From assembly GCA_905221105.1 (NCBI GenBank), contig CAJNBW010000001.1:124001-188000 (forward strand): DNA of 64,000 bases, written 5' to 3'. This DNA is from a bacterium (GTDB lineage Bacteria; Bacillota; Bacilli; Lactobacillales; Streptococcaceae). Under the pieces are notes generated by a model. It searched no databases. It saw nothing but the letters and a program-made list of their open reading frames with translations, and had not been told where the DNA came from. The translations under genes and the position numbers were made by a program. Shown here in pieces: positions 37,196-45,968 of this stretch (the stretch's first letter is position 1; the number at the start of each line of letters is the position of its first letter).

Positions 37196-37261
37196 CCACT
37201 TTAATTTTTTTTGTAAAGGCTTTTACAAAAAAAATTACACTTTTTTCTAAAATTTTTGTAG

Positions 37262-37292
37262 CAAAAAAGGAGATCATTTAATCTCCTCATAA
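37262..37292 (-). terminator. ftsX terminator
   Basis: GGAGAT/ATCTCC stem (37269-37286) followed by a TTTTTT tract on the minus strand. Confidence 0.8.
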
Positions 37293-37307
37293 AAGTAGCT
37301 AGTTTAC

Positions 37308-38234
37308 CTAAATCTTCAAGAATCGGCGCATAGAAATTCCTGATCCCAATGAACCAATGAAAATCCCAATCACAAATAATAGGGCAATCATCAGAGGAGT
37401 AAATACCTCCGGTGCAATCATAGAAAGATTTTGTCCGACCAACGACTTATTGACAGATTGGTAAACCATTCGATAAACAATAAAGACCAACACTGATGGT
37501 GCAGTTGCTCCAAGCAAACCAATGAAGGCACCTTCAAGTAAGAAAGGTCCACGGATATAACTGTTCTTAGCACCAACCAAGCGCATGATTTGAATTTCAC
37601 GACTGCGGGAAATAATGGTGATACGAATGGTATTTGAAATCAAGAAAACTGCAATGAAAATCAAAAGTCCTGCAATAACTAATCCCCAAACACGGATAAA
37701 TGATGCTAGTTGGAATAGGCGTTCTGTATTGGCACCACCATCCTGAACCTCAGACACACCTTCAATTTTTTTAGCATCTTCGGCTACAGTTTTTACATCA
37801 CTTGGCGTATTGGTATCAACGATATAGGCATCATAGAGGGGGTTAGCATCTCCTTCAAAGATTTTCCAGTTGTCACCCATTGTCTCGGTTAATTTTTCAT
37901 ATTGTTCTTCTTTACTTGAAAAAGTAACACTTTTAACAGTAGACATCCCCTTCAAGGCATTGTATACCTTGTGGTAGTCATTATTTGTAACAGTTTGACC
38001 TTCTTTTTCAATAGTCTCGCTATTATCAGCTACATCCTTGCGAATGTATACCATTACTCGGACATTATTTTCAATATCTGTAGCTAGTTTCGCTGTATTG
38101 AAAATAACAGAAGCAAATATGGCAACCAAGGTCAAAGTAATCATGACTGAGCTGACAGCAGCCACTGTCATCCAACCATTTCGTTTCAAACTTTTTAGTG
38201 ATTCAAATAAATGGCGAAAAAATCTACTAATCAT
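37308..38234 (-). CDS. ftsX: Cell-division protein FtsX
   Basis: The 308-residue membrane partner of FtsE, which activates the peptidoglycan hydrolase PcsB in streptococci. Four transmembrane helices are visible: one near residues 25-50, then a large extracellular loop (about 50-165), and three in the C-terminal half (FtsX/MacB permease fold). The start at 38234 (MISRFFRHLFES) overlaps ftsE by 8 nt. The frame is open 63 nt further upstream, but that would run deep into ftsE. Last gene of prfB-ftsE-ftsX. Confidence 0.95.
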   Translation of the reverse strand: MISRFFRHLFESLKSLKRNGWMTVAAVSSVMITLTLVAIFASVIFNTAKLATDIENNVRVMVYIRKDVADNSETIEKEGQTVTNNDYHKVYNALKGMSTVKSVTFSSKEEQYEKLTETMGDNWKIFEGDANPLYDAYIVDTNTPSDVKTVAEDAKKIEGVSEVQDGGANTERLFQLASFIRVWGLVIAGLLIFIAVFLISNTIRITIISRSREIQIMRLVGAKNSYIRGPFLLEGAFIGLLGATAPSVLVFIVYRMVYQSVNKSLVGQNLSMIAPEVFTPLMIALLFVIGIFIGSLGSGISMRRFLKI

Positions 38235-38919
38235 CGTATCCATACTCTCCTTTTGATTCGTCACGAACGACACGGCCATTTTCAATGGCAATGACACGGT
38301 GGCGCAAGGTATTTACAATCTGGCTATTATGAGTCGCCATTAAAATAGTTGTCCCTTGTAGGTTAATCCGTTCCAAGAGATTCATAATTTCCCATGAATT
38401 ATCCGGGTCCAAGTTTCCTGTTGGTTCATCGGCTATCAATACTTTTGGATTGTTTACAATAGCACGCGCAATCGCAATCCGCTGTTGCTCTCCACCTGAG
38501 AGCTCATTTGGGAAAGAACGAACCTTGTGCTTCAATCCAACCAAATCCAAAACTTCCATCACACGTTTTTTGATATTACGGCGATTTTCCCCGATTACTT
38601 CCATAGCGTAAGCAATATTTTCATAGACCGTTTTCTTTGGCAAGAGTTTATAGTCCTGGAAGACAACCCCAACACTACGACGTAGAAGCGGAACATCTTT
38701 CTTTTTAATCTTAACCAGATTAAAACCAGCAACTGATAGGCTTCCTTTATCGATTTTTACTTCACGATATAGAGAACGAATAAAGGTTGATTTTCCTGCT
38801 CCTGAAGGACCTACGATATAGGCAAATTCTCCTGGTTGAATGCTGACCGAAACACCACGTAGGGCAGTCGTTCCGTTATCATACTTTTTGACAACATCTC
38901 TCATTTCAATGATTGACAT
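38227..38919 (-). CDS. ftsE: Cell-division ATP-binding protein FtsE
   Basis: A 230-residue ABC-type ATPase that drives FtsX. Walker A is GPSGAGKST (about 37-45), the Q loop is VFQDYKLL, the signature is LSGGEQQRIAIARAI, Walker B is VLIADEPTGNL and the switch is ATHNSQ. The ATG has an AAAGGAAG site 17 nt after prfB. It is coupled to ftsX through an 8-nt overlap. Confidence 0.96.
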   Translation of the reverse strand: MSIIEMRDVVKKYDNGTTALRGVSVSIQPGEFAYIVGPSGAGKSTFIRSLYREVKIDKGSLSVAGFNLVKIKKKDVPLLRRSVGVVFQDYKLLPKKTVYENIAYAMEVIGENRRNIKKRVMEVLDLVGLKHKVRSFPNELSGGEQQRIAIARAIVNNPKVLIADEPTGNLDPDNSWEIMNLLERINLQGTTILMATHNSQIVNTLRHRVIAIENGRVVRDESKGEYGYDD

Positions 38920-38936
38920 GTGACTTCCTTTCTATA

Positions 38937-40032
38937 TTAGCTAATTCGCCACTTGAGATAGGCATCGATAAAACCATCTAGGTCCCCATCCATAACCTTA
39001 TCAACCTGAGCAACCTCAAAGCTAGTTCGATGATCTTTTACCATAGTATAAGGCGTGAAAACATATGAACGGATTTGGCTTCCCCATGTGATTTCCTTTT
39101 TCTCACCTTTGAGGGAATCAACTTCCGCAGCTTTCTTTTCTTGCTCCATTTGATAGAGCTTAGCCTGCAACATCTTCATGGCACGATCTCTATTTCCATA
39201 CTGGGTACGATCCACTGTTGATTGGACAACAATTCCAGTTGGAATGTGGGTCAAACGCACACCTGTTGAAACCTTATTGACGTTTTGTCCACCGGCACCA
39301 CCTGAACGGAAGGTATCCATCTTGATATCATCTTCCCGGATTTCCACTTCAATGGTATCATCCAATTCTGGCATTACTTCTACGGATGTGAAAGAGGTAT
39401 GGCGACGTTTAGCAGAGTCAAATGGCGAGATACGGACCAAACGGTGAACTCCCATTTCTGACTTGAGAAGGCCATAGGCATTAGGCCCTTCAAATGATAA
39501 GGTTACTGACTTGATACCAGCTTCATCTCCTGCTTGGTAATCCAATACTTCCACTTTAAAGCCTTTAGCATTTCCATAGCGAGTGTACATACGAAGCAGC
39601 ATATCACCCCAGTCCTGCGCCTCAGTACCACCAGAACCTGGATGGATTTCCAAGATGGCATTATTATGGTCATAAGGTTCCGACAAGAGAAGGGTCATCT
39701 CGTAGCTGGTCATCATCTTATCAAGTTCTGACAACTGTTCGACCAGTTCCTCATGAACTGACTCGTCTTCAGCTAAAAAGTCTAATAAAATTTCGACTTC
39801 ATCCTGCAACTCTTCCATTTTATGGAAGGTATTGTAGGTATTTTTTAATTCATTTAATTCTTGCGACGTTTTTTGGGCCGCGATATTATCGTTCCAAAAA
39901 TCAGGTTCTGTCATCTTGTTTTCCAAGATGGCAATCTCTTCCTCTAAACCTTCTAGGTCAAAGAGACCCCCTGAAAGAAGCTAATTTTTCACGATTTGCG
40001 TCAATTTTCTGACGGATTACTGAAATGTCCAT
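38937..40032 (-). CDS. prfB: Peptide chain release factor 2 with programmed +1 frameshift
   Basis: Terminates translation at UGA and UAA. The mRNA starts at ATG 40032 and reads 24 codons to an in-frame TGA at 39960-39958. The slip site is CTT TGA C with a Shine-Dalgarno-like AGGGGG just before it. After +1 slippage the main frame gives 340 further residues, for a total of 364, the normal RF2 length. Motifs are SPF (stop-codon recognition, in [13 protein letters not shown]) and GGQ ([12 protein letters not shown]). RF2 level thus regulates its own frameshifting. It is the first gene before ftsEX. Confidence 0.96.
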
Positions 40033-40107
40033 AAATACTCCTTTTTTACATCATTTCATTATAGCATATTTTATCATTTCTTTCCATCTTTTGCTCTCTC
40101 CCCTTTT

Positions 40108-40141
40108 CATGAAAAAAGAAGCCTTTCGGCTTCCCTTCTTA
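40108..40141 (-). terminator. Terminator of the CBS-ACT gene
   Basis: AAGCC/GGCTT stem with loop TTTC, followed by TTTTTTC on the minus strand. Confidence 0.8.
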
Positions 40142-40795
40142 CAAGACTTTTGCTGAAGTACGCGTGATTTCTTCTACTTGAATATTCTCTGATTCAAATT
40201 TTTCTTTCAAGGCTGGTAAATCAATTGATCCATCGATTTGAACTTCGATAATTACCTTACCGTCTTTACGAGGAATATTTACTGTATGGGAGATATTCAA
40301 ATTTTCTTCAACGATTAAAGAAACAATCTTTCCAAGAACGCCAACTTCATCTTCTGTAACGAAGCGCACACGAATTCCTTCTTCACCGTAACCAGCAATT
40401 TCAAGAAAGGCTTGGAAAACGTCACGATCCGTAATAACTCCGTAGACTTGATGGTTATCTACAACAGGAAGAATACCAATCTTGTTTTTCAACATCAAAT
40501 AAGTTGCATCTTCTAGACTGGCATAGCCTGAAACAGTGACAACATCACGAATCATGACATCTTTTACTTTTGTCTTATTTAGAAGATAGTTCATCTCATA
40601 GATAGAAAGACTGGTTGCTTTTGATGGACTAGCTTGGGCAATGGTTCCTTCAGTTACCAAACCAACCAATTGATCATTTTCGATAACAGGCAAGCGGTGC
40701 AACCCTTGCTCTCTCATCAAATCTGCTGCATGAGATACTGTTGTATCTGGACTAATATAAACTACCTTGCGGGTCATAAAATCTTTAACTGCCAT
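40139..40795 (-). CDS. CBS-domain pair plus ACT-domain protein (AcuB-like)
   Basis: 218 residues. Two CBS domains occupy about 1-130 (FMTRKVVYISPDTTVSHAADLMRE and MIRDVVTVSGYASLEDATYLML) and an ACT domain about 138-208 (VRFVTEDEVGVLGKIVSLI). This makes it a ligand-sensing protein; CBS pairs usually bind adenine nucleotides and ACT domains amino acids. It is often named AcuB after Bacillus acetoin utilisation, but no acetoin genes are near. The 417-bp gap separates it from the liv operon, and a branched-chain amino acid link through the ACT domain is only a guess. Confidence 0.88.
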   Translation of the reverse strand: MAVKDFMTRKVVYISPDTTVSHAADLMREQGLHRLPVIENDQLVGLVTEGTIAQASPSKATSLSIYEMNYLLNKTKVKDVMIRDVVTVSGYASLEDATYLMLKNKIGILPVVDNHQVYGVITDRDVFQAFLEIAGYGEEGIRVRFVTEDEVGVLGKIVSLIVEENLNISHTVNIPRKDGKVIIEVQIDGSIDLPALKEKFESENIQVEEITRTSAKVL

Positions 40796-40899
40796 GAGAC
40801 TTCTCCTTTTCTATTCTTATCCCTATTATACAATCTTTTTGCAAATCTATCAAACGCTTACATTTCTTTTTCAAAATTCAGAAAAGTATGAATAAGTTA

Positions 40900-40928
40900 G
40901 CAAAAAGAGCTCTAAAATCGAGCTCCGT
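40900..40928 (-). terminator. Terminator at the far end of the livF 3' region
   Basis: GAGCTC/GAGCTC arms with loop GATTTTA, followed by TTTTTGC on the minus strand. It would end any transcript running from livF through the repeat array. Confidence 0.7.
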
Positions 40929-40977
40929 GAATGAAGGATAGACAGCTTCATTCTGTTTTGTTTCAATGATTAGAAGC

Positions 40978-41194
40978 TAACCTTCCAGTGTAGATGAGAA
41001 TTGCTTTGCAATCTCTATCTGCCGACTAAAAAGGTCCCCCGGACTATAATGATGATTACTTCGTAATCTCCATCTGCAACCTAAACTAGTCTCCCAGACT
41101 ATGCGAAGATTGCTTAAGTAATCTCCATCCACAACCTAAACTAGTCTCCCAGACTATTCGATGATTGCTTCGCAATCTTCATCCACGGACTAAA
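40978..41194 (-). repeat. Array of four about 55-bp tandem units with paired hairpins
   Basis: Units at about 40978-41030 (divergent), 41031-41085, 41086-41140 and 41141-41194 each end CTAAA on the plus strand. Each has two small inverted repeats: AGTCTCCCAGACT and GATTGCTTCGCAATC. Stem bases change in pairs between units (GATTAC/GTAATC against GATTGC/GCAATC; GTCC/GGAC against GTCT/AGAC). I do not recognise the family and see no ORF in it. Confidence 0.8.
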
Positions 41195-41215
41195 ACAATC
41201 CACTGGATTGTTTTA
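41191..41215 (-). terminator. Hairpin overlapping the livF stop codon
   Basis: TAAAACAATCCA and TGGATTGTTTTA form a perfect inverted repeat that contains the livF TAA (41215-41213). It probably acts as a first terminator or an mRNA 3' stabiliser. Confidence 0.6.
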
Positions 41216-41923
41216 GCCACCTAGATATGCTTTTCTGACTTCTTCTGATGAGGCGAGTTCTTTTCCTGTTCCTGATAGGACAATTTTTCCTGTTTCCAGT
41301 ACATAGCCTCGGTCAGAGATTGCGAGTGCCTTGTTAGCGTTTTGTTCAATCAAGAGGACGGTTGTTCCTTGCTTCTGAATATCTTGAATGATATCAAAAA
41401 TCTCTTGGATAAAGATTGGGGCAAGTCCCATTGATGGTTCATCTAAAAGTAGAAGTTTCGGTGTTGACATAAGAGCTCGTCCCATGGCAAGCATTTGTTG
41501 TTCCCCTCCTGAAAGAGTGGCTGCATCTTGGTTCTTCCGTTCTTCAAGACGTGGGAAGCGTGAGAAAACTTTCTTTAAGTTAGCTTGATTTTCTTCACGA
41601 TTTTTCTTTAAGAAAGCCCCCATTTCTAGATTTTCCATAACAGTCAAGCCAGAAAATACGTGGCGTCCTTCTGGAACTTGTGAAAGACCACCTGCTACGA
41701 TTTTCTGAGCTGGCATTTTTTGGATTTCTTGACCTAAAAATTCAATCTTTCCAGAACTTGGTCGAACCAGACCTGACAAGGTACGGAGAATGGTTGTCTT
41801 CCCAGCACCATTGGCACCGATAAGGGAAACAACTTCTCCTTCATTAACTTCAAAGCTTACATCACGGACTGCTTGGATCATGCCGTAATGCACAGAAAGA
41901 TTATCAACTTTTAACATAGACAT
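41213..41923 (-). CDS. livF: Branched-chain amino acid ABC transporter ATP-binding protein LivF
   Basis: 236 residues. One of two ATPases of the high-affinity leucine/isoleucine/valine importer. Walker A GANGAGKTT, signature LSGGEQQMLAMGRAL, Walker B LLLDEPSMGLAP and a switch region LIEQN (the LivF-typical Q-N in place of S-H). Its ATG overlaps livG by 1 nt. Last gene of livJHMGF. Its stop sits inside an inverted repeat that leads into the hairpin array. Confidence 0.95.
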   Translation of the reverse strand: MSMLKVDNLSVHYGMIQAVRDVSFEVNEGEVVSLIGANGAGKTTILRTLSGLVRPSSGKIEFLGQEIQKMPAQKIVAGGLSQVPEGRHVFSGLTVMENLEMGAFLKKNREENQANLKKVFSRFPRLEERKNQDAATLSGGEQQMLAMGRALMSTPKLLLLDEPSMGLAPIFIQEIFDIIQDIQKQGTTVLLIEQNANKALAISDRGYVLETGKIVLSGTGKELASSEEVRKAYLGG

Positions 41924-42687
41924 TAGGCTTCACCTCCTAGATAAGCTTCGATAACGCGTTTATTGGTCTTAATTTCGTCTGGAGTTCCCTGAGCAATCAA
42001 ACGACCGTATTCAAGTACGTAGATACGTTCTGTTACTTCCATGACCAGATTCATATCGTGTTCGATCAACATGATCGTAATTTTAAATTCATCTTTGATG
42101 CGACGAATTAACTGAGTTAATTCCGCTGTTTCCTGCGGGTTCATACCTGCTGCTGGTTCATCCAAAAAGAGAATTTTAGGTTCAGTTGCGAGGGCACGAA
42201 CAATTTCCAAACGACGTTGTTGTCCGTAGGCAAGATTTTTAGCCAGAGTTTCTGCATCACCATCTAAATCAAAGATTTTCAGCAATTCCAAAGCTTTAGC
42301 CTTTAATTCTTTTTCACTCTTATAAAAAGTTGGTAGGCGTAAGAAACTAGCAAAAACATGTTGTTTGTGATGGTTGCCAAAGGCAATCAAAACATTGTCC
42401 AAAACGGTTAAATCTTTAAAGAGACGGATATTTTGGAAAGTACGTCCAAGTCCCAAAGAAGCAATCTTATAAGGTGCCTTCCCATTCAAAAGGTGACCAT
42501 CTAGTGTTACTGTTCCCTCACTTGGTTCATAGACACCCGTCAAGAGGTTGAAAAGGGTGGTTTTCCCAGCTCCGTTTGGACCGATTAGTCCAACCAATTC
42601 CCCTTCGTTCAATTCAAGAGTCACATCTCCAACAGCTGTTAGACCACCAAAATGTTTGGTTAACTGTTTTACTTCAAGTAATGCCAT
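41923..42687 (-). CDS. livG: Branched-chain amino acid ABC transporter ATP-binding protein LivG
   Basis: 254 residues. Walker A GPNGAGKTT, an insertion-bearing helical region (about 95-130) typical of LivG, signature LAYGQQRRLEIVRAL (Y replaces S as usual in LivG), Walker B ILFLDEPAAGMNP and switch LIEHDM. It ends in EAYLGGEA, the family's C-terminal signature. Overlaps of 1 nt with livM and livF show coupling. Confidence 0.95.
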   Translation of the reverse strand: MALLEVKQLTKHFGGLTAVGDVTLELNEGELVGLIGPNGAGKTTLFNLLTGVYEPSEGTVTLDGHLLNGKAPYKIASLGLGRTFQNIRLFKDLTVLDNVLIAFGNHHKQHVFASFLRLPTFYKSEKELKAKALELLKIFDLDGDAETLAKNLAYGQQRRLEIVRALATEPKILFLDEPAAGMNPQETAELTQLIRRIKDEFKITIMLIEHDMNLVMEVTERIYVLEYGRLIAQGTPDEIKTNKRVIEAYLGGEA

Positions 42688-43643
42688 TAGTTTTGTTCCT
42701 CCTTCTTAGATTTTTTAAAGAAACGTGATAGGCTCAATTCCCATGTTCCAAGGAGCCCGCCTGGTCTGAAAATCATTACCAATACCAAGGCCAAAGCGTA
42801 GATAATCATACGCACGCTAGCAACATCTTGGAGAAGCATATTCAAAATTCCAAGGACAATAGCTGAAACAATCGCACCTGTAATGGAACCGAGTCCACCA
42901 AATACAACAATAATCAAAACGTTGATTGAGTTGATAAAAGTGTAGTCTTTCGGTACAACAGAGCCGATAAATCCTGCCTGAAGTGACCCAGCAATACTTG
43001 CAGTGATAGCACCAAAGACAAAAGCGATAATTTTAATTTTAGTCGTATTAACCCCAACTGACTCAGCAGCGATTTCATCCTCACGAACGGAGAGAGTTGA
43101 ACGACCAATTGGACTACGCAAGAAGTTCAAGGTTGCAATGGTTGTAATTACGACAAAGAAGTAAACCATTGGCCAAGTTGTAAAGTTTGGAATTCCCAAG
43201 ATACCTGCCGCACCATTTGTAATGCTTCCACCATTGATGATAAAGATACGGATAATTTCAGAAACACCTAGAGTCGCTACCGCAAGATAGTCGCCCTTCA
43301 AACGCAAGGTTGGAATTCCGACAAGCAAGGCAACTGCTCCTGAAAGCAAAGCCCCTACCAGCATAGCTCCAAAGAAGGCACCATAGGTTGGTGATTTAGA
43401 ACCAATAATAGCAGCGGCATAGGCACCAATCGCCATGAAACCAGCATGCCCAAGTGAAAATTGTCCTGAAAAACCAACGATTAAGTTGAGACCAACAGCC
43501 AGAATAATATTAATTCCAATTTGTTGTAAAATCTGTACATAGAATAGGTTGAGTACTCCGACTGAAACCAGTACACTAATCAAGCCATAGCCAGCTAACA
43601 AAAGGAGTAACCATAGAATATTAACTTTTAAATTTTCCTTCAT
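42687..43643 (-). CDS. livM: Branched-chain amino acid ABC transporter permease LivM
   Basis: 318 residues with about eight to ten hydrophobic helices. The family motif GQFSLGHAGFMAIGAYAAA is at about 59-77, and the coupling loop is near SPIGRSTLSVREDEIAAESVGVN. It forms the membrane channel with LivH. The ATG has an AAGGAAAATT context 3 nt after livH ends. Confidence 0.94.
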   Translation of the reverse strand: MKENLKVNILWLLLLLAGYGLISVLVSVGVLNLFYVQILQQIGINIILAVGLNLIVGFSGQFSLGHAGFMAIGAYAAAIIGSKSPTYGAFFGAMLVGALLSGAVALLVGIPTLRLKGDYLAVATLGVSEIIRIFIINGGSITNGAAGILGIPNFTTWPMVYFFVVITTIATLNFLRSPIGRSTLSVREDEIAAESVGVNTTKIKIIAFVFGAITASIAGSLQAGFIGSVVPKDYTFINSINVLIIVVFGGLGSITGAIVSAIVLGILNMLLQDVASVRMIIYALALVLVMIFRPGGLLGTWELSLSRFFKKSKKEEQN

Positions 43644-43646
43644 CGT

Positions 43647-44525
43647 TTACACCTTCTCTTTCACATTTTTACCAAGGATACCAGCTGGGCGGACAATCAA
43701 GATCAACAACAAGATTCCATAAACAATAGCATCACGGAAGTCTGACATCCCAAAGGCTGTCGCAAAGGTTTCCAATAGACCAATGACAAATCCACCAAGC
43801 GCTGCACCAGGAATGATTCCGATACCGCCAAGTACTGCGGCAACGAAAGATTTAAGACCTGGAGTAACCCCCATCAAAGGCTCAAGAGAGTTATAATAGA
43901 GGGCAATCAGAACACCAGCTGCACCCGCAAGAGCTGAACCCAAAGCGAAGGTAAAGCTGATAGTACGGTTTACATTGATCCCCATCAATTGCGCTGCATC
44001 GCTATCTACAGATACGGCACGCATGGCTTTCCCCATCTTGGTCTTTTGAACAATGACTTGTAACAAAATCATCAAAATCAAGGAAATTGCCAAGATCATT
44101 AACTGAACGTTTGTTAAGCTAATTGGTCCCAAATCATAGCGAACTGTTTGAATCGCTTGAGGGAAGGCACGAGTATTGGCACCAACTAGATAGACCATGC
44201 CATACTCTAATAGGAAAGAAACCCCAATAGCTGTAATCAAAACAGCAATACGAGTAGAGTGACGTAAAGGTCGGTAGGCAAGGAACTCAATCACGACACC
44301 AAGAATGGCTGTCGCTAGCATAGCTACAATAAGTGCTACAAAGAAATTCATTTGGAAAGAATTAATCAAGAAATAACCGATAAAGGCTCCCATCATATAA
44401 ATATCACCGTGGGCGAAGTTGATGAGCTTGATAATTCCGTAAACCATGGTATATCCTAGGGCTAACAGCGCATAAACACTACCTAGAATCAAACCATTTA
44501 CTAGTTGTTGGAGCATAAGATTCAC
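43647..44525 (-). CDS. livH: Branched-chain amino acid ABC transporter permease LivH
   Basis: 292 residues with about eight hydrophobic helices. The LivH signature NGLILGSVYALLALGYTMVYGIIKLINFAHGD lies at about 10-41, and the coupling loop is in GKAMRAVSVDSDAAQLMGIN. It is separated from the binding-protein gene livJ by 212 bp holding the livJ terminator and a BOX repeat. That arrangement could set a lower level for the membrane genes than for LivJ. Confidence 0.94.
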   Translation of the reverse strand: MNLMLQQLVNGLILGSVYALLALGYTMVYGIIKLINFAHGDIYMMGAFIGYFLINSFQMNFFVALIVAMLATAILGVVIEFLAYRPLRHSTRIAVLITAIGVSFLLEYGMVYLVGANTRAFPQAIQTVRYDLGPISLTNVQLMILAISLILMILLQVIVQKTKMGKAMRAVSVDSDAAQLMGINVNRTISFTFALGSALAGAAGVLIALYYNSLEPLMGVTPGLKSFVAAVLGGIGIIPGAALGGFVIGLLETFATAFGMSDFRDAIVYGILLLILIVRPAGILGKNVKEKV

Positions 44526-44575
44526 TCTTTCTATTTATAATTTGGAGGGGGTCCCCTCACTTTTGATAGGTTCTT

Positions 44576-44680
44576 ATACTCAATAAAAATCAAAGAGCAA
44601 ACTAGGAAACTAGCCACAGGCTGTACTTGAGTACGGCAAGGCGACGTTGACGCAGTTTGAATTTGATTTTTGAAGAGTAT
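44576..44680 (-). repeat. BOX element, boxA-boxC (no boxB)
   Basis: Starts with ATACTCAATAAAAATC and ends with TTTTTGAAGAGTAT on the plus strand; contains TACGGCAAGGCGACG of boxA. It lies inside the liv operon between livJ and livH. Confidence 0.88.
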
Positions 44681-44685
44681 TAAAC

Positions 44686-44732
44686 ATCGAAACAGGGAGT
44701 GAGTCAAAGGCTCATTCCCTATTTCAACATTT
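44686..44732 (-). terminator. Terminator between livJ and livH
   Basis: GAAACAGGGA...GAGTC arms pair with GGCTC...TCCCTATTTC (44688-44727). It should end most livJ transcripts, with some readthrough into livHMGF. Confidence 0.7.
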
Positions 44733-44737
44733 TTCTA

Positions 44738-45898
44738 TTATGGTTTTACAACTTCTGCTGCTTCAACCTTACCATTGTTCATGGTCATCATGTAAGCAGT
44801 TTTGACTGTGTTGTGGTCTGCATCGAAGCTTGTTTGACCAGTTACACCTTCAAAATCTTTTGTTTTAGCAAGGTTATCCTTGATTTCCCCAGAGTTTTTA
44901 GCACCTTTTGCTGCGTTTGCTACAAGGTGAACTGAGTCATAAGCCAAGGCTGCAAATGTTGAAGGCTCTTCATTGTACTTAGCACGGTAAGCATCAAGGA
45001 AAGCTTTTGCTTTAGCTGAAACTTCTACAGTAGTTGAGAAGCCTGAGATAAAGTAGATGTTTGATGCTTTTTCAGCAGTTGCTTGTTGTACAAACTCTTC
45101 ACCGTTGAATCCATCACCACCAACGATTGGTTTGTCAATTCCCATACCACGCGCTTGGTTTACAATCTTACCAGCTTCAGTGTAGTAACCAGGAACGATG
45201 ATGGCATCAAAGTCTTTCCCTTTCATTTTTGTAAGGGCTGCTTGGAAGTCTGTGTCACCTGCTACGAAAGTTTCATCTGCAACGATTTCACCCTTGTAAG
45301 CTTCACGGAAGGCTTTGGCAATACCTTTAGCATAGTCACTAGCATTGTCAGTGTAAAGAACAACTTTCTTAGCTTGCAATTTATCAGAAACATAGTTTGA
45401 GATAATTTTTCCTTGGAAGCTATCTTGGAAAGTTCCGATAAAGAGGTAATCTTGACCTTTTGTCAATCCATCTTGAGTCGCACTTGGCGAAATCAATGGG
45501 ACACCTGCTTTTGTAGCGTTCGCTACCGCAGCTGCAGTTGCACCAGATGTCGCAGGTCCTACGATTGCTGATACTTTAGATTGAGTTACAAGGTTAGTTG
45601 TTACTGAAGCCGCCTCAGCTGTTTCAGACTTGTTATCTTTATCGACTACTTCGATTTGTTTTCCATCGATACCACCTGCAGCATTGATTTCATCAACGGC
45701 AAGTTGGGCACCTTTTTGTTCTGATGTTCCGTAGGCTGCTACGGCACCAGTTTCTTCGAAGTTAAATCCAATCTTGATTGTCTTTTCATCTACTGAGTTA
45801 CCAGCAGCGTTTGACGCTCCAGATTTCACTTCTCCACAGGCTGCAAGAAGTGCTACACTTGCAAGAGCCACAAACGATAGGGCAAATTTTTTCTTCAT
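44738..45898 (-). CDS. livJ: Branched-chain amino acid-binding lipoprotein LivJ
   Basis: 386-residue extracellular receptor of the Liv importer. A lipoprotein signal peptide is clear: basic start, hydrophobic core and lipobox LAAC with C21 as the lipidated residue. The mature part is the type I periplasmic-binding fold (IKIGFNFEETGAVAAYG, GPATSGATAAAVANA, VPLISPSAT, FAALAYDSVHLVANA). An ideal promoter and a CodY-type box lie just upstream, so isoleucine- and GTP-dependent repression is expected. Confidence 0.96.
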   Translation of the reverse strand: MKKKFALSFVALASVALLAACGEVKSGASNAAGNSVDEKTIKIGFNFEETGAVAAYGTSEQKGAQLAVDEINAAGGIDGKQIEVVDKDNKSETAEAASVTTNLVTQSKVSAIVGPATSGATAAAVANATKAGVPLISPSATQDGLTKGQDYLFIGTFQDSFQGKIISNYVSDKLQAKKVVLYTDNASDYAKGIAKAFREAYKGEIVADETFVAGDTDFQAALTKMKGKDFDAIIVPGYYTEAGKIVNQARGMGIDKPIVGGDGFNGEEFVQQATAEKASNIYFISGFSTTVEVSAKAKAFLDAYRAKYNEEPSTFAALAYDSVHLVANAAKGAKNSGEIKDNLAKTKDFEGVTGQTSFDADHNTVKTAYMMTMNNGKVEAAEVVKP

Positions 45899-45939
45899 CT
45901 TTTTTGTCTCCTTATTTCTTAAATAAATAGCATGTTAAG

Positions 45940-45968
45940 AATATACCGAATTATCAGAAAATTGTCAA
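45940..45968 (-). promoter_or_regulatory. livJ promoter with overlapping CodY box
   Basis: TTGACA -35 (45963-45968), a 17-nt spacer and TATATT -10 (45940-45945). AATTATCAGAAAATT at 45949-45963 has one mismatch to the CodY consensus AATTTTCWGAAAATT and fills the spacer. The -35 lies in the end of the ylbG gene. Confidence 0.7.

Noticed and set aside
40978..41194. Possible CRISPR array
   Set aside because: Units are contiguous with no unique spacers, diverge by compensating changes and have no cas genes near.
44576..44680. Possible IS remnant in the liv operon
   Set aside because: It matches boxA and boxC end sequences of a BOX element and has no transposase fragment.
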